Notes: generated from the letters alone by a model not told the origin. A stretch of DNA of 64,000 nucleotides from Lumbricus terrestris (GCA_949752735.1 OX457037.1:38601096-38665095), one strand, 5' to 3'. Shown: positions 23,481 to 35,870, numbered from the stretch's first letter. Translations and numbers: made by a program.

Positions 23481-24034
23481 AATGCATGAATGTACATTTG
23501 TACATGCATATTGTATAAGTTGTATAGCCATCACCAAAATATTATTGCTTCAATTCACAGAAGAGGAGGAGTAGAAGGAGGAGGATATGGAATGAAGAGA
23601 GAAAGACATGGATGAGATCGGAGATATAGGAGAATGATCCTGATGACGGAGGAGAAGGAGGAGGAGGAGGCGCGGTGGAAGTGGAGGAGGAAGACTGCTA
23701 AGGTTTCTTATCACCTTGCTACATGTATAAGTCTTCCTCCTTTGAATCTTCTACGTGTGAGCGGTGGATTCTTTTACACTCGTCACTTGATCCTCTTAGT
23801 TCTCGTCGGCGTGCATGAGTTACACATTCAACGACATTTACGCCTATGATAATAATTATAGACCTTGCACTGCAGGTCAATACCATGTCTTGCACTTTCA
23901 ATGAAATGTCAAGTGACAACGTATCAGGTTAAGGATATATTATGGTCTAACATGAAATGAATGATTGATCGGGATTCAATAACTCATATTGCGCGCATAG
24001 ATGACACGCTTTGGAACATCATATATACTGGGTG
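23481..24034. other. unannotated, short GGA-rich stretch
   Basis: A GGAGGA purine stretch lies at 23560-23690. No gene is visible. Confidence 0.5.
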
Positions 24035-24085
24035 GTACAATAAAAGTGTCACAACATACTGGGTGGTTCAATAAAAATGTCCCTC
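24027..24085. repeat. tandem pair of a mariner-like terminal sequence
   Basis: TACTGGGTGGTACAATAAAA and TACTGGGTGGTTCAATAAAA stand about 30 bases apart. They resemble mariner-type termini, but no opposite end was found. Confidence 0.5.
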
Positions 24086-24343
24086 GGACAAATGCAATTT
24101 CTCCGCAACCAGTAAAATTGAGACTTCTACCAAACTTTCAGGATATAACAGCAAGTAAGCTTATAGGCCTACAAGCCCTGTATACATTCAGACATGAATA
24201 CATAAATGTATGCAGCACTGAAATATATAGGCCTATTTTAAAATTTCTATATTACATGATGTTTGTATAGGGCTATATTCCTTCGCATATTTGTGGAACG
24301 ATATAATATTATAATCTATGGGCCTACTATCATACCATTATCA

Positions 24344-24422
24344 ACGCTCGCGAATAAGCTGGTGCCCTGCGCTTGCCTTTCGAGTGGCGCTTCAGAAAGT
24401 TGGATAGTATTATGATTACGCG
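24344..24422 (+). repeat. repeat family B 3' end, copy 3
   Basis: ACGCTCGCGAATAAGCTGG, GCTTGCCTTTCGAGTGGCGC and an ATTATGATTACGCG end match the other two family B copies. Confidence 0.8.
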
Positions 24423-25065
24423 AAATCGATAATCACATGCGTACGCATGCGCAGCTTTCTTATTGAAGCTTCTTAGACTTATATCAAGGTATGATCAGAT
24501 GCAGCTATTTGCGTTTCCTTACTGTCATGGAGACGCGGAAGCAGCCTAAATAGACCTACGACGTTCCTATTCAAATGATAAACGCATGCACGTTATAATA
24601 AACAAGGCCAATATAAACAGAGCCTACCTCTGTGGTGCTTTTTCTAAAGATTCCAGAACTGAATTAATTCGGAACAATGTTTATGAAAGGTAGAAAGAGG
24701 TTCCGATGGGCGAAATAATTCCCATGGCAGTCTCTTATTTAAAAAAGCATATTGAACTGGAAACTGGAATTATTATAAAAGTCATTCATTTAAAGTATTA
24801 TTATTAATAATAATTATTATTATTTCGGGAATCATAGTCTACATAGCACCTCATCAAGATGCGCATGTCAGATGCGCTATGGCTAAATAAAGTATATAAT
24901 AGATGACAGCTTGAGATTCTTAAGGAACAGAGTGGAGTGACCCCTGGACATTATTAGCGCAATGAAAGTTAGAGTAGATCTAGCAAAATAATTTGCTAAT
25001 AGAAACTTGAATAAACTAGCACAGAGTTCAGTGTTTGCAAAAGCATGTTATATAATATATATATT
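24423..25065. other. unannotated AT-rich sequence
   Basis: Short ATT runs at 24795-24830. Nothing recognised. Confidence 0.5.
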
Positions 25066-25849
25066 AGGGTGGTTCTAAAAAATGAAAGTGGTTTAAATTT
25101 GTTCTCCAACCCACCATTTGGTGACGCTAGGTGTTAGTATATCACAGTTAAAAAATTATAAGAAAATATTAAAATTTAGGACTGGCGCGGAGCTGACGAA
25201 ATTGTCCTAATTTCGTAATGGTTTTCATCAAACTTATCAAGACATCGACACACGGCAATGTTAGTAATAAATGCATATTAGTCAACCACAAATTCTGGGG
25301 TATGCAATTTAATTAATTTTTCAAATAATGTTACTACAGTCATGTCGGAATGAGTAAATGTTTGGTAGTTTTAAGACATGGACTGCGAAAATTAGAAGAC
25401 AACAATGTCATGAAAATGTAGCCGAGAATATCAACATTTTCCGATGAATTTATCAGTCATTCGATTTTTACCAACTAGATGGTTGCCGTCTTGGTTGGCT
25501 CATAGCATTGACTCTTGTGTTTCCCTACGACCTGCAGCCAGAACTTTTCGACCCTTTGTGCTGGCGAAGACTTAAATTAATTATTGAACTGAAGTGTCAA
25601 CTAAACTTCAGCGATACAGCTAACCACTTTAACGGATTAGAGAATCACATGGCTCTTTTATTACATTCGAACTCCAATAATTATATGGGCTTGGATCATA
25701 CTGTAGCATAAAAAGTCATCAGACAGTTCCAAAGAGTTGAAGAATGTCATGAGTGATTTTATGACGAAAATATATTGTGGATTCCTGTTTTGCAACAGGT
25801 TTATTGAATGGTGGGATTCGATCTAATGATCTCACAGAACCTAAATTTT

Positions 25850-26500
25850 CGTTTAGGGCCATTGCCATGAGTCTCTTTTCATCCGCTTAAAAATGATCGT
25901 CAAAAAACGCAAGGCCAACCAGCAACTCAGGCAAGTCCTAGAAGTTAAAACTAAACGAGTTTGTGGCAACCTTAGCAACCTCCCTGTTCTTGTCGGTGGG
26001 CAGCATGGATAGCAAATTCGTGTCATTGTTGGGAGAAACTGTTGACGCTGCGCTCTGGAAACAGCAGGCCTACTTGGTATTATAATATTATGTGAGTCAC
26101 AAAAAGTGCCACTTCCTTCAGGTACTTCCAGACTTGTTCGCCACACGAAAAACACGAGACTTTCCGTGATTTCGTTGATACTGGCAGCAGACCGTGTCAA
26201 GGTTCATATTGTGAGAGGAACATCCACATTTTAAATGTGTAAATGGCTCTGACCATCATAAAGCCCGACGAACAGCTGCTGTATAGCGGAAACATATTCG
26301 ATGTGGTGGAATGTCACCGAGAAAAGTGGCGGATAACTCGAGAAGTTCATCAGTGATCCTCACCGCAAACTCAACAACCTCGTCCTTCCATGGGACCTGG
26401 TCGTCATCTGTGGATGTGGGAAAGATGGCCTGATATATAATGGGCCGGAAATCTTTAAAGCGACATGATTGCTCCATATTGGAAAAACGTGGACGTAGCA
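25850..26500 (-). pseudogene. transposase-like remnant of unidentified superfamily
   Basis: Reading the minus strand across frameshifts gives PTSTDDDQVPWKDEVVEF, then NEITESLVFFVWRTSLEVP, LSMLPTDKNREVAKVATNS, DLPELLVGLAFFDD and ADEKRLMAMAL. The last part parallels DLIGLALF ... EEKDVMIAVL encoded at 52105-52190. Several stops and frameshifts are present. It looks like the C-terminal part of an invertebrate transposon protein, and I cannot assign a named superfamily. Confidence 0.55.
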
Positions 26501-26879
26501 TAAGGACCTAAGACCTTCTCCAACATGATTTCAGAATTGTTGTGGTGGCATGCTAAATTTAGGAGCTCTTAATTTTAACCTAATTCTCTTTCCGACAATG
26601 AGCACACTCCATTTTCGGAAATCTTACAAATTTAGCGGCACTACCAACTAAACAACTTGGAGTAGCAGCTTGACTTGGTAGGCTACTTTACTGTATAGCC
26701 TTTCCTTTCCCGCAGCACATTTCATTCAGGACTGCATCTTTTGCGTGGCGATGTTTATCAAGCTAAGCACCGTCTAATCTGCGTGCGCTCTGCCTGCCAC
26801 TTTTCACTTGCACAGGCCTCCGCGCACTGCACGCTGCTGTTAGTGGTGACTCAATGGTTACTTTCACTCTTACTTTGAC

Positions 26880-27060
26880 AATGCAGAGCCATTCCTTCTC
26901 TGTGGTAGGTCCAACAACCTGGAGCTTGATTATTCGACACCTTTCAAACTGTTTTCAGTTTTAAAAACAGTTGAAGACTGATTTTTGCTTGATCTTGACC
27001 GGGAGCGCCTCTGAGTAGGCATCCTGAAGGGGTGATATATAAATTCTGATTGATTGACTG
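26880..27060 (+). pseudogene. LINE C-terminal remnant with family A tail
   Basis: HSFSVVGPTTWSLIIRHLSN, then QLKTDFCLIL, fits the end of a LINE protein (RSFSV..P..WN.LP..LR, then FK..LKT). It is followed by CGGGAGCGCCTCTGAGTAGG, CCTGAAGGGG and TATATAAATTC. One stop interrupts the frame. It lies inside the DNA transposon, so it inserted there or was captured. Confidence 0.65.
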
Positions 27061-27416
27061 ATTGATTTACTGACCAAGACAAGTTTTATACTAAAAAGTA
27101 AGTATCAAAATAGTTCATTATTCATTAGTAAGAAATTGCCGGAATATGCGCAATCATCTAAACTTCAACTGGTTCGCGCCAGTCCTAAATACATCTGGAA
27201 TCTGAAAATATTTTGGATTAGGAGTCTCTATAAGTCGTGTCACCAAATGGTGGGTTGGAGAATAAAGAAGAAGCAACTTCAAAAGTTGCCATTGTCGATG
27301 GAACCACCCTAATATATATATAATACTGTATATAATATTATATATATATATACACGTTCCACTTTGAATTAATTATAAGCTATAATTAATTAAGTGATCG
27401 TGCTCAATTGTTGCAG

Positions 27417-27610
27417 ACAAGCGACCGGTGGAGGAGATGGAGGAGTCGATGCAGGTGCTCGTTCGATTGGCGGGAAACTTTGAGTGCGTGCCACTCCTTG
27501 TTGATGGTCTGTCCGGATGTCTGACGTCGATCTGTGCGGCTGCTGAACGCCAGGAGAACGGACCCAACCTCGAAAGGTTGACCTGCGCCCTACTCGCACA
27601 GATCGTTAAG
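27417..27610 (+). CDS. helical-repeat (ARM-like) protein, internal exon
   Basis: This is the first recognisable exon of the only host gene in the window. The acceptor ATTGTTGCAG ends at 27416 and the donor AAG/GTTCGT starts at 27611. The exon enters with two bases of a split codon and leaves in phase 0. It encodes about 64 residues: KRPVEEMEESMQVLVRLAGN, then ECVPLLVDGLSGCLTSICAA, then LERLTCALLAQIVK. These are amphipathic helices of armadillo/HEAT type without low complexity. Phase 0 matches the exon at 58429 and the helical pattern continues there. No ATG-led start exists here, so earlier exons lie further upstream or outside the window. The function is unknown apart from the RasGEF-like motif in the last visible exon. 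Confidence 0.75.
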
Positions 27611-27630
27611 GTTCGTAGCATTGTCCGTCC

Positions 27631-27770
27631 GTGTGTGTGTATGTATGTATGTATGTGCACTATACAAGTGCACATACATACATACACACACGGTCCTCTT
27701 GATAATACATGTATGTGCACTTGTATGTATGTGCACTTGTATATATGTGCACTTGTGTGTATGTAAAGTT
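27631..27770. repeat. GT/TATG repeat with a strong hairpin beside a splice donor
   Basis: GTGTGTGT(ATGT)nGCAC at 27631-27660 is followed by TATACAA and GTGCAC(ATAC)nACACAC to 27691. This can fold into a stem of about 24 bp with a 4-base bulge. Three more TATGTGCACTTG units follow to 27760. The hairpin begins 20 bases after the donor at 27611. Confidence 0.85.
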
Positions 27771-28600
27771 ACGGCTCGTATAGATATTTCCAGTATAGAA
27801 TTAAGTAAAAGGTCAGGATTAGTAGTGGAGATTCGGCAAAATGATTAACAGTACTTTGGTCCCTCTTACTTGCTCACCTACTTCGACATTATTATTAATA
27901 TTATACGATGGCAGAGGCGACAATCAAAGTTGAGAACATTCAGAAATAACTGTTTGTTTTATTACAAAGTCAATCGCCCCACACTATTGATCGACTCTTG
28001 GCAAAAACTGTTTCAATTTCGAATAATATTCGAATTTATTCTATTGAAGCGCTACAGGCTATTGAAGAGTTTTTGTGCCAGGTCCAATCAGGATCAGCCT
28101 TGTTGTCGGTTGAGTTGAGTCGTCCTCTTGATGTTCTGTTTCGGTGGCCCACTGCTATCTGGCACCGCGTCACTTGCAAGTCTTCAGGTCAACCACATCC
28201 CTTGCATCATTTCGCCCATTCATCCCCTTCGCATCCCACGGCTCAACAACGCACAACACATAAATAAAAGATAAATTTAAAATTAATAATAATGGGCTTG
28301 CGGGATATTATGCCGTGGCGTCCACGCCCGAGGCCCTCCTGCCTTTACGAGGAGCTTACGGGGTTTTACGCCACGCCAGAGGCCCGGCAGGTACTAATAC
28401 AAATAAACTACAAACACACAACAAGAACAAAAACAAACGCAGAGCCACACTATACCGTCACTCAGGCCAATGCTCCCAGGTCAATCCTTTCAGACAGTCA
28501 TGCTGCTCATGCAGCGGTTCCTAAAGCAACACAGAAAATCCACGATGATAATAATACATGTTATGACAGATAAAAATTATGTGGTATCATTGTAGGCTAT
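27771..28600. other. unannotated intron sequence with unidentified open frames
   Basis: Frames at 27998-28267 and 28292-28573 are open for 80-90 codons. They show no motif, no splice support and no repeat pattern I recognise. They may be remnants of an unknown repeat. Confidence 0.35.
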
Positions 28601-31374
28601 ACGAAGAATAAAAAATAGGCCTATTAGACTATATTCTAATTGGCCCAGCTTGGGTGTGCCTAGTTTGTTGGCTAATTGATCCAGCCGATAGCTTGATGGA
28701 CAGATGAATGGACGAATGGTATGGACATTTTTTTATTGGACAAGCAGAAGACAATAGAATAGATCAATAGATGAATAAACGGATAAATGAATGAACAAAT
28801 CGATTCTTGCCTTCATGAGCAATCGCAGCTTCGTGCGTTTGAGATCGCCTTTCCTCCGACTCGGAATTTCCATCTGGTGATTCAACTTCTAGACCATGGT
28901 TGGCATTGGTTGCGTCCCGTCTTCAAGTAATTTTTATTTTGTTTCCGAATGGTTTCCTGTGTCTATCTCTAAACGAAACAAGACAGAGCAACGCCCATGT
29001 ACATGACATTGTGAGGTTAAAACGAGGTCTCCAATCTGCGGAATCGATAATCATTAGCCTATGTGTGCGACCAAATACTACATGCATGACGTCATTATGA
29101 GCTACCATATACCTTGTCCCCAAAATATGACGTCTATGGTCCCAAAATATAAATGACGTCTTGTTAGACATCATTGGGATGGATCTACATTATTACGTCA
29201 TGATAAGCAGGCCTAAGTACATTCTTTATTAATCCAACTGCACTTTGGTTTATATCAAATTAAGCATCATAAAGCATTCTTATTGAAAAAGTTTTTCTCA
29301 TTAAGTTGTCTGCTGGATGATGACACGTGTGTTTCGTCCATCGGTCACTGTTGCTATGGCAACTATAGTCACTGTTTGCCACACACAGAGGCAAAGGTAG
29401 ACAAAATGACCTTCGAAGCTTAGGCCAAACTTTTATTAGGAGGCAAATTTGACACTTTTAATGTGGAGCGGTCTTAATGCGCGCTAGATGAATGTTTAAC
29501 AAGCCAAATTCGTCGACAACTGATGCAGTAATAAACTGGAATGCCAAAATAAATTTCTAATTTTGACGTACATGCAAGAGATCTACATGTACTTCTCTTT
29601 CTGCTTTACCTTCATATTTAGGCCTACTTCTTAGAACTTAATTGCATCAAGTTAATTTTCAATATTTTCGTAATTATATTTCTTGTTTGAAAAACTTCTT
29701 CATAGTTAATTATCGATTATTTATTATTTTCGATCCTTGAAATGACGGCGAAAAATCTCTCACATACATTACGAATAATTTCTTTTTCACTTCGATGATC
29801 GAGTGCCGCTCAGTTGGAAAACAATATTGGTCTTCGTTTTCTTCTTTTCCCCCAACATCTTTGTCGCATTTTGTTGTCGTTTATTCGTTTTTGTCGTCGT
29901 CGTCTTCGGCATCTTCAACGTCTTCTACAGAAATGATAAACTGACGAAAAACAAAGTCATCAACGTCATTTTGTGATGACGTCATATATGAGAATTGTGA
30001 CGTTAGTTGAGTTTCATGCAAAAAGGAAGTCGCAACGGGTGTAGTAAGTAATCCTTTGTAACAGCTTCAACGCCACGTTTCTATATTGAATACATTCTAT
30101 AGGCCTACTTAGTACTTACAACATAAAACTGCGTAGGCTATTTCGGGCCACATTGTAGGTCTAACATCACAATATAAAGCACAGGCCCGCCGACATTCCG
30201 ACCCCTGGCAGAGCAGTCACGGGCCCTGAACTATCTTTAGACTCGTGACAAAAAGCAATCTGGTTCACTCAGTTCTACAGGGCGTGGCACATTAGCAACA
30301 TTTGAACTTTGCATCATGAGTGCCTCAGGACATTTGGTCTCCCCGATGTTTGTATTTCCATGATGTCGAATGAAGCCTGAATTGCCAGATGAAGCACCAC
30401 CTGGTGACCTGGATCAGTCTCAACCATCTGGAAGGACGCAGAGCGATCTGTTTGTGCATTCGAAATTGGAGAGCCCGCAATCGAATAGCCCCGGCACTAT
30501 TTAAAAACTAGCACTTGGAGCCAGGAGCCCCTCTGGCTGAGTAGAGAAGAGTTCAATGAGCCACAAGGTCAGAGCCCAAGACAGATATAATTGCGGACTC
30601 GTAGAAAAAAACACAAAATCGAGAACTTTTGACTTTCAACAGAGTCGTGAAACTCGTGATTAACTAGAATTTATTCGCCAGAAAAGGTACGGGCATGCCA
30701 AATTTACCTACACCTATTGTCTAATTTTTTAAAAGCTAAGACTTCACTGGCTACATCGGGTTACTCAAATGTATATACTATAGCCATTTATTAGTTATAT
30801 AATAAATATCTTGTACATTTATTGCAATTAATTCAAATTGGCTTCACGAAGCTTTGAGAAAAATTAATTTTCCCTTAAGGGGCCCGTTTTAAGACCACTT
30901 TCCCCCAGATATTCTGCGCATCCAGTCAGAGAGACGACAGGGCCATGCGATGTGGCAAAATGGAAGATCTACACGGCTGCATTTTTCATTCATTTATCGA
31001 GAACGTGTCGAACGTCACCCTAGATTTTTATCAGGCTATTTCGAGGCAATCAGCCTCCTCGCATATACATTCCTGTCTGCAACTGATGTAATGTAATGTA
31101 TGCTACACATGCTACACTCAAATATCTCCACACAGTTCTATTCCGCGTTGGTTGACCCATTTCAATGGTTTCATCGCATGCTGAGCCTCTCTTCGACCGC
31201 TGTCCTATTGATCTACTGTATACAGCTGCAGCTATGCGACTACCCTAATAAAGGTTCGCGTGTGTAGAGACCGTGAGGGCGGCAATGAAGAAATCCCTTA
31301 ATACAGCGCTACAGCATTCGTGACGCCATTCGCCATCCTTTTACGTTGAGACGTGACGCGTTTACCGCAGCAGG
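28601..31374. other. unannotated intron sequence
   Basis: No gene recognised in about 2.8 kb. TGACGTCA or close variants occur singly near 29090, 29125, 29155 and 29985. TAGGCCTA occurs near 28615, 29617 and 30098. Sequence near 30340-30500 is GC-richer but closed in all frames. Confidence 0.4.
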
Positions 31375-31377
31375 TGC

Positions 31378-31412
<35 letters not shown>
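31375..31412. repeat. (TA)n microsatellite
   Basis: About 17 TA units. Confidence 0.9.
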
Positions 31413-31414
<2 letters not shown>

Positions 31415-31989
31415 TATATACTGTATAGACTGCTTCAGTGCTTCCTATAGTTAAAGGAGCTGAGTCATTGCTGTACTGGATTAGCCCCATGATGGCCACA
31501 CAGTCAGCAGTAATAATACAAGTCGGAACTCGTTGAACGGTAATAGTTGCTGTGGACCGGCTTCTGCTGTTCTTATCTTTATCGTAGACTGTAAATCTGC
31601 AAGGCGCTACTTAAAAGCTATAAGCGCTTCGGGGTAACAGGTTATTCACGAGCGCTGCGGCGTCGCGTCTCAAGTGTCGACCATGGAAATACTAATTGGA
31701 AGTTCACAGGTCTGGGTTGCTAGGAGACCATGGCAGAGAGGGAAGGAGGCAGATGGGATGTGTTAAGAGGCGGATTACGTCTGAAACGGGAAAGATTGTT
31801 AGGCGGGGAGCGGGATGGAGTTGTTCATGTCCATGCATATCAAATTATCGAAATCAGTCCAATATGTGTTTTTAATGAGTTTGTCGTTAGGCATTTCGTG
31901 GAAGCACTTATGTTGTCTGCAGGCGATATTTATATGCCGTTCACACCTGTATCGCCTGATAATTCATAATGGTGTCGCTTGGTCATTTA

Positions 31990-32345
31990 TGGGCCTGCCA
32001 GGCCTGCCTCTTGTCATCTGAGAGCCATTTATATACCTATACCTGTGTCATTTATATACCAATAACTATATGCCATTTATATACCTATACATGTGTCATA
32101 ATTTATATACGTATACCTGTGTCATCTGGTTATTTATATACGTATACCTGTGTCATCTGGTCATTTACATACGTATACAGGTGTCATCTGGTCATTTATA
32201 GACCTACATGTGTATTGTGTAATCTGGCCATTTATGAACCCAGTCGTGTCATCTGGTCATTATGGACCCAACTGGGTCACCTGGACATTTATAAACCCAA
32301 CTATGTCATCTGGTCATTTATGGTGTCCTAAACATATGGTGTCAT
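31990..32345 (+). repeat. minisatellite of GTGTCATCTGGTCATTTATA type
   Basis: About ten imperfect units of 30-36 bases have the form CCTGTGTCATCTGGTCATTT followed by ATATACGTATA or a variant. Later units diverge (GGACCCAACTGGGTCACCTGG). A related array lies at 34000-34290. Confidence 0.85.
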
Positions 32346-32905
32346 TTATGGCACTTACTAAGTGCAATATGGCAAAGTATTCATATAGCGCCGTTCAGGT
32401 GCCTCGAAACAGCGCCACCTGCACTGTCATCTAAACTAACCCGTCTGAGCAATGGTGGTTTGAGGCAATCCGGAAATTTGTATCGAATCAATTGACATGG
32501 TATATCCCATAGACCTTCTTCCCTCAATTTCCAGGGGTTGTGGGGTTCAACCCCTTATATATCTTTCTTGGGACCACATAGTAAAGTTCTCATTGCATAA
32601 CACATGTCCACATAAATCAACGCTGACCCTCCTCAATTATTTTTATGCAATTCTCATGTTGCGATTGCGACAGTATCTTGAGAACGTTACACCGGATCTT
32701 GCGCAATAAAAAGAGGCAGCTTCCGCCAAGCGAATTGAGGTCTCCAGTCAGTCTATGGTTTGGCATTGTTGAGCCGAAACAATGGCATTGTTTTGAAAAT
32801 GTCGATTGATTTGACGACGTTCACTGTACAGGTACTGGTAGGCCTACATTGTTCAGCCGGAACAATGGTCGGTGTATTTCAACACACATCTATTATTATG
32901 AGTCA
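32346..32905. other. unannotated intron sequence
   Basis: No gene recognised. GAACAATGG/CATTGTT short repeats occur at 32765-32870. Confidence 0.4.
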
Positions 32906-33261
32906 GATGGATGGATGGATGGATGGATAGATGGATGGATGGATGGATGGATGGATGGATGGATGGATGGATGGATGGATGGATGGATGGATGGATGGAT
33001 GGATGGATGGATGGATGGATGGATGGATGGATGGATGGATGGATGGATGGATGGATGGATGGATGGATGGATGGATGGATGGATGGATGGATGGATGGAT
33101 GGATGGATGGATGGATGGATGGATGGATGGATGGATGGATGGATGGATGGATGGATGGATGGATGGATGGATGGATGGATGGATGGATGGATGGATGGAT
33201 GGATGGATGGATGGATGGATGGATGGATGGATGGATGGATGGATGGATGGATGGATGGATG
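32906..33261. repeat. (GGAT)n microsatellite, almost pure
   Basis: About 88 GGAT units with a single GATA-type change near 32927. The run is uninterrupted for more than 330 bases. Repeating frames of 120-190 codons are artefacts. Confidence 0.98.
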
Positions 33262-33999
33262 AAGGTGAGCAACCCCAGCATCAGCTGCAGGCGACCCCGC
33301 GCTCCAAGATCAATGCTGACTTGGACCGGATCAACTGTAGAGACTGCCGAGTATACTCTGATGCCGGGACTACGGACTGAGCCAAGGATTGAACTCTGTA
33401 AACACAAATTGACGTGGCCAGCTATACAATTTAGGCAGAGGTCGCATCATGGTCATAGCAGTTATACGGTTGATCGCTGAAATTAAATGCAAAGAAGTAT
33501 ATCAAAATTCCACAGAATGTTTGGCAGGTCGCAAGGCAGGTCATGAGCAAAATAGGCATGCAGGCTCAATGACTTGCTGCGGCTCATGGTAGCGCCGCCG
33601 CACTCTCTGCAACTCTCTCTCTGCTGGCCCTTTCTTCTGGTGCCAGTGCCAAACCGGTGCACGGGAGAGGTTAGGCGTTATTCACTTTCCTATGATATAG
33701 CGCCATTAACACAACTATGTGTGCACTGTACACGGCTCTTTATGGAAAGCCAGTATTGAACAGGCGTCGAAGTTGAGGGGTCAGAGTTTATATGTATAAT
33801 TGTATATGGGGGAGGGGCGGTAGGGCATTGGATAACACGCTGGCATGGAGGGCGAGAGGTACCGAGATCGCGCACCGTAGGGCGGACGTGCTTTGTATAT
33901 CATAAGAGGCTTTATGCATGGGAATGTCGTGGTCCACATTGTCGAACGTCCTGCATGCCAACTACTGTATACATTTTATGCTCGTGCGTGTCATCTCGT
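33262..33999. other. unannotated, possible degenerate tRNA-like SINE head
   Basis: GGCGGTAGGGCATTGGATAA at about 33816, followed by GAGAGGTACCGAGATCGC, has the spacing of a SINE head with weak A and B boxes. Nothing else was recognised. Confidence 0.35.
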
Positions 34000-34290
34000 C
34001 ATATATATATGCTACACTGCTACAGACCCACTTATGCCACTTGGTCATTTTTATGCAAGTGTCAATTATATTCACCTGATTTTCCTAAGGCTGCCCGTGT
34101 CACCTGGTCATTTTAATATTAGTCACCTAGAATTATATACATGTAGCATATGCCTTTGAAGCTCACCTCTACATGTGTGTTGCCTGGTCTTTCAGAATTC
34201 ATATGCCTATTATTGCCTATAGATAATGTCACCTGGTCATTTTTACATGAGTGGTCAGGTCAACACGTGTCACCTGGTGACACCTAGCCG
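34000..34290 (+). repeat. degenerate GTCACCTGGTCATTTTTA minisatellite
   Basis: Units such as CCACTTGGTCATTTTTATG, GTGTCACCTGGTCATTTTAA and TGTCACCTGGTCATTTTTAC are more diverged relatives of the array at 31990-32345, 2 kb away. Confidence 0.75.
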
Positions 34291-35669
34291 TGGCTAAGAA
34301 CTGCCTTCCCCCTGGGTCAATGATTCTGATGCTGCTGCTGTTACATGTATTTGTGTGCTTTGAATTCTGCTGCTTTGTTCGCATCCATCCGACATCACAT
34401 TATACGCAGCTTGACATTGACAAGGGTTCGGTGCTTGGTCGCATCACATCTCCTTTGATGTGGCGCTGCCTCGTCAGCTAAAATAGATTTTCCATAAATT
34501 GAAGCATACAGCTACCCGTTGCCTGGACATTAGTCACATAATCACATTACGTCATGGTGATCTGTGAAACAAACTGCTTTGTCGTCTGACCAGAATAGCG
34601 GACCTATCAAATAGCAGTGTAGGACAATATTGTGCAATGCATTTTGCATGTTCCTATATTTAGCCTATGATCATCCATACATATAGTTGTCATAGGCCTA
34701 CATAAGCAAACAACCGAATCAGTCCGAGAATAGTCAGTCCATTCTAAATTTGGTCCCGTTCATTTTTATAGCGTTGTTTGCAGTCGAGGACGTTGACTCG
34801 GCAATGGCCGCCGTCGTCGGCAATACTATACTGCAGCATCTAATTTATTTCATAGATCCATGCATCATTTAATCTGCAATCTGCGCTTAATCCAGACATG
34901 TCATAACCGCCACACGAGTCTATAAAACTCCGCCGCTTCCATAACTACAGTTGTGCCAGTCCCAGGCTTGAAGGATGAAGGAGGGTGACAGACTAATCGT
35001 GTTTTTATGACTTAGTGTCGTCGTTAAACGGCAAATAGCCAGCCACCATGCATGGCCTATTAATATCATTCGTCGACGCATAGGCCTAAAGTTTATTAGG
35101 CTACACATCTATTTGTATGAATATATCGTAATATAGATCTATATAAATATATAGGATATATACCGTATTACAATATATTTATAGTAATTAAGTCTTATGC
35201 GTGCATGTATAATATATAATGCTCGTGGATGATCGTAGTTGAGAGTTTTTAGCAATTAGATTCATATTTATTTCTGCTGAAGGTGTGGTCAAGATCTGCG
35301 TATACATAATTATATAGGCCTACCTTCCAAAGGAGAATTCATTATCTTAGCTATATATGTCTCCCTGACCAAAGTAGTATTGGGATAGGCATAGCACGAA
35401 CGCTAAGCTCATATAACGATTGCTTAGGCTAATAAATTAAAGTATGGCCTATAGGTCTAATTATATTTGAGGACCATGGTCCTGATGTGTAAATATGAAT
35501 TGCCTATAAGCCTGTAAAATTTCATTTGGAAATTCTCACTTTTGGTCAAGATATTGGCAAAAAACCTAGGTTTTTTGGGGGCGCACCATGTATATATAGG
35601 CTCAGCCTACATTGTCATAGACAAAAACAAAAGTAGGCCTAAGTGTTTTCATGACAACCAATATTTGAG
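34291..35669. other. unannotated intron sequence
   Basis: No supported gene in about 1.4 kb. TAGGCCTA occurs near 34692, 35080, 35316 and 35632. Confidence 0.4.
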
Positions 35670-35870
35670 GCTGTCGTATTTTTACGTCGCTTGTATATGG
35701 CAGTCCATCTGGAGTGACCTCCCGTCAAAGCTGCATTTATTACATCTCATGGCCAATCAAATTTTGTTTCATAAATCTCTAAAGTCTATTTTCTTTTGCT
35801 GTGGCTGGGCTAGGAGCGCTCCAGAGTCCGGAGTAGCTTAGATTTCTTGAAGGGCGCTATAGGCCTAGGC
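35670..35870 (+). pseudogene. LINE C-terminal remnant with family A tail
   Basis: IWQSIWSDLPSKLHLLHLMA and LFHKSLKSIFFCCG follow the W..LP..L ... FHKSLK.IFF pattern of LINE C-termini. Next come TAGGAGCGCTCCAGAGTCCG and TTGAAGGGCGCTATAGG. A diverged dead copy. Confidence 0.6.

Larger units (their letters stand above)
25066..27310 (-). mobile_element. decayed DNA transposon, about 2.2 kb
   Basis: The left end AGGGTGGTTC and the right end GAACCACCCT are exact inverted repeats embedded in TA-rich sequence. A second inverted block, CTCCAACCCACCATTTGGTG, lies about 35 bases in on the left. Its complement lies about 47 bases in on the right. Flanking TATA runs hide the target duplication. The minus strand holds remnants of a transposase whose C-terminal motif matches the element at 50240-53010. 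The superfamily is not identified. Confidence 0.7.

Noticed and set aside
23130..23540. GGAT array as CRISPR-like repeat-spacer structure
   Set aside because: It has a 4-base period without spacers, and the genome is eukaryotic.
27998..28573. Two 82-93-codon frames as host exons
   Set aside because: No flanking splice signals compatible with the phase-0 intron and no similarity to the helical repeats; kept only as unidentified.
32853..33480. MDGW repeat frames and IHPS repeat frame
   Set aside because: (GGAT)n microsatellite translations on both strands.
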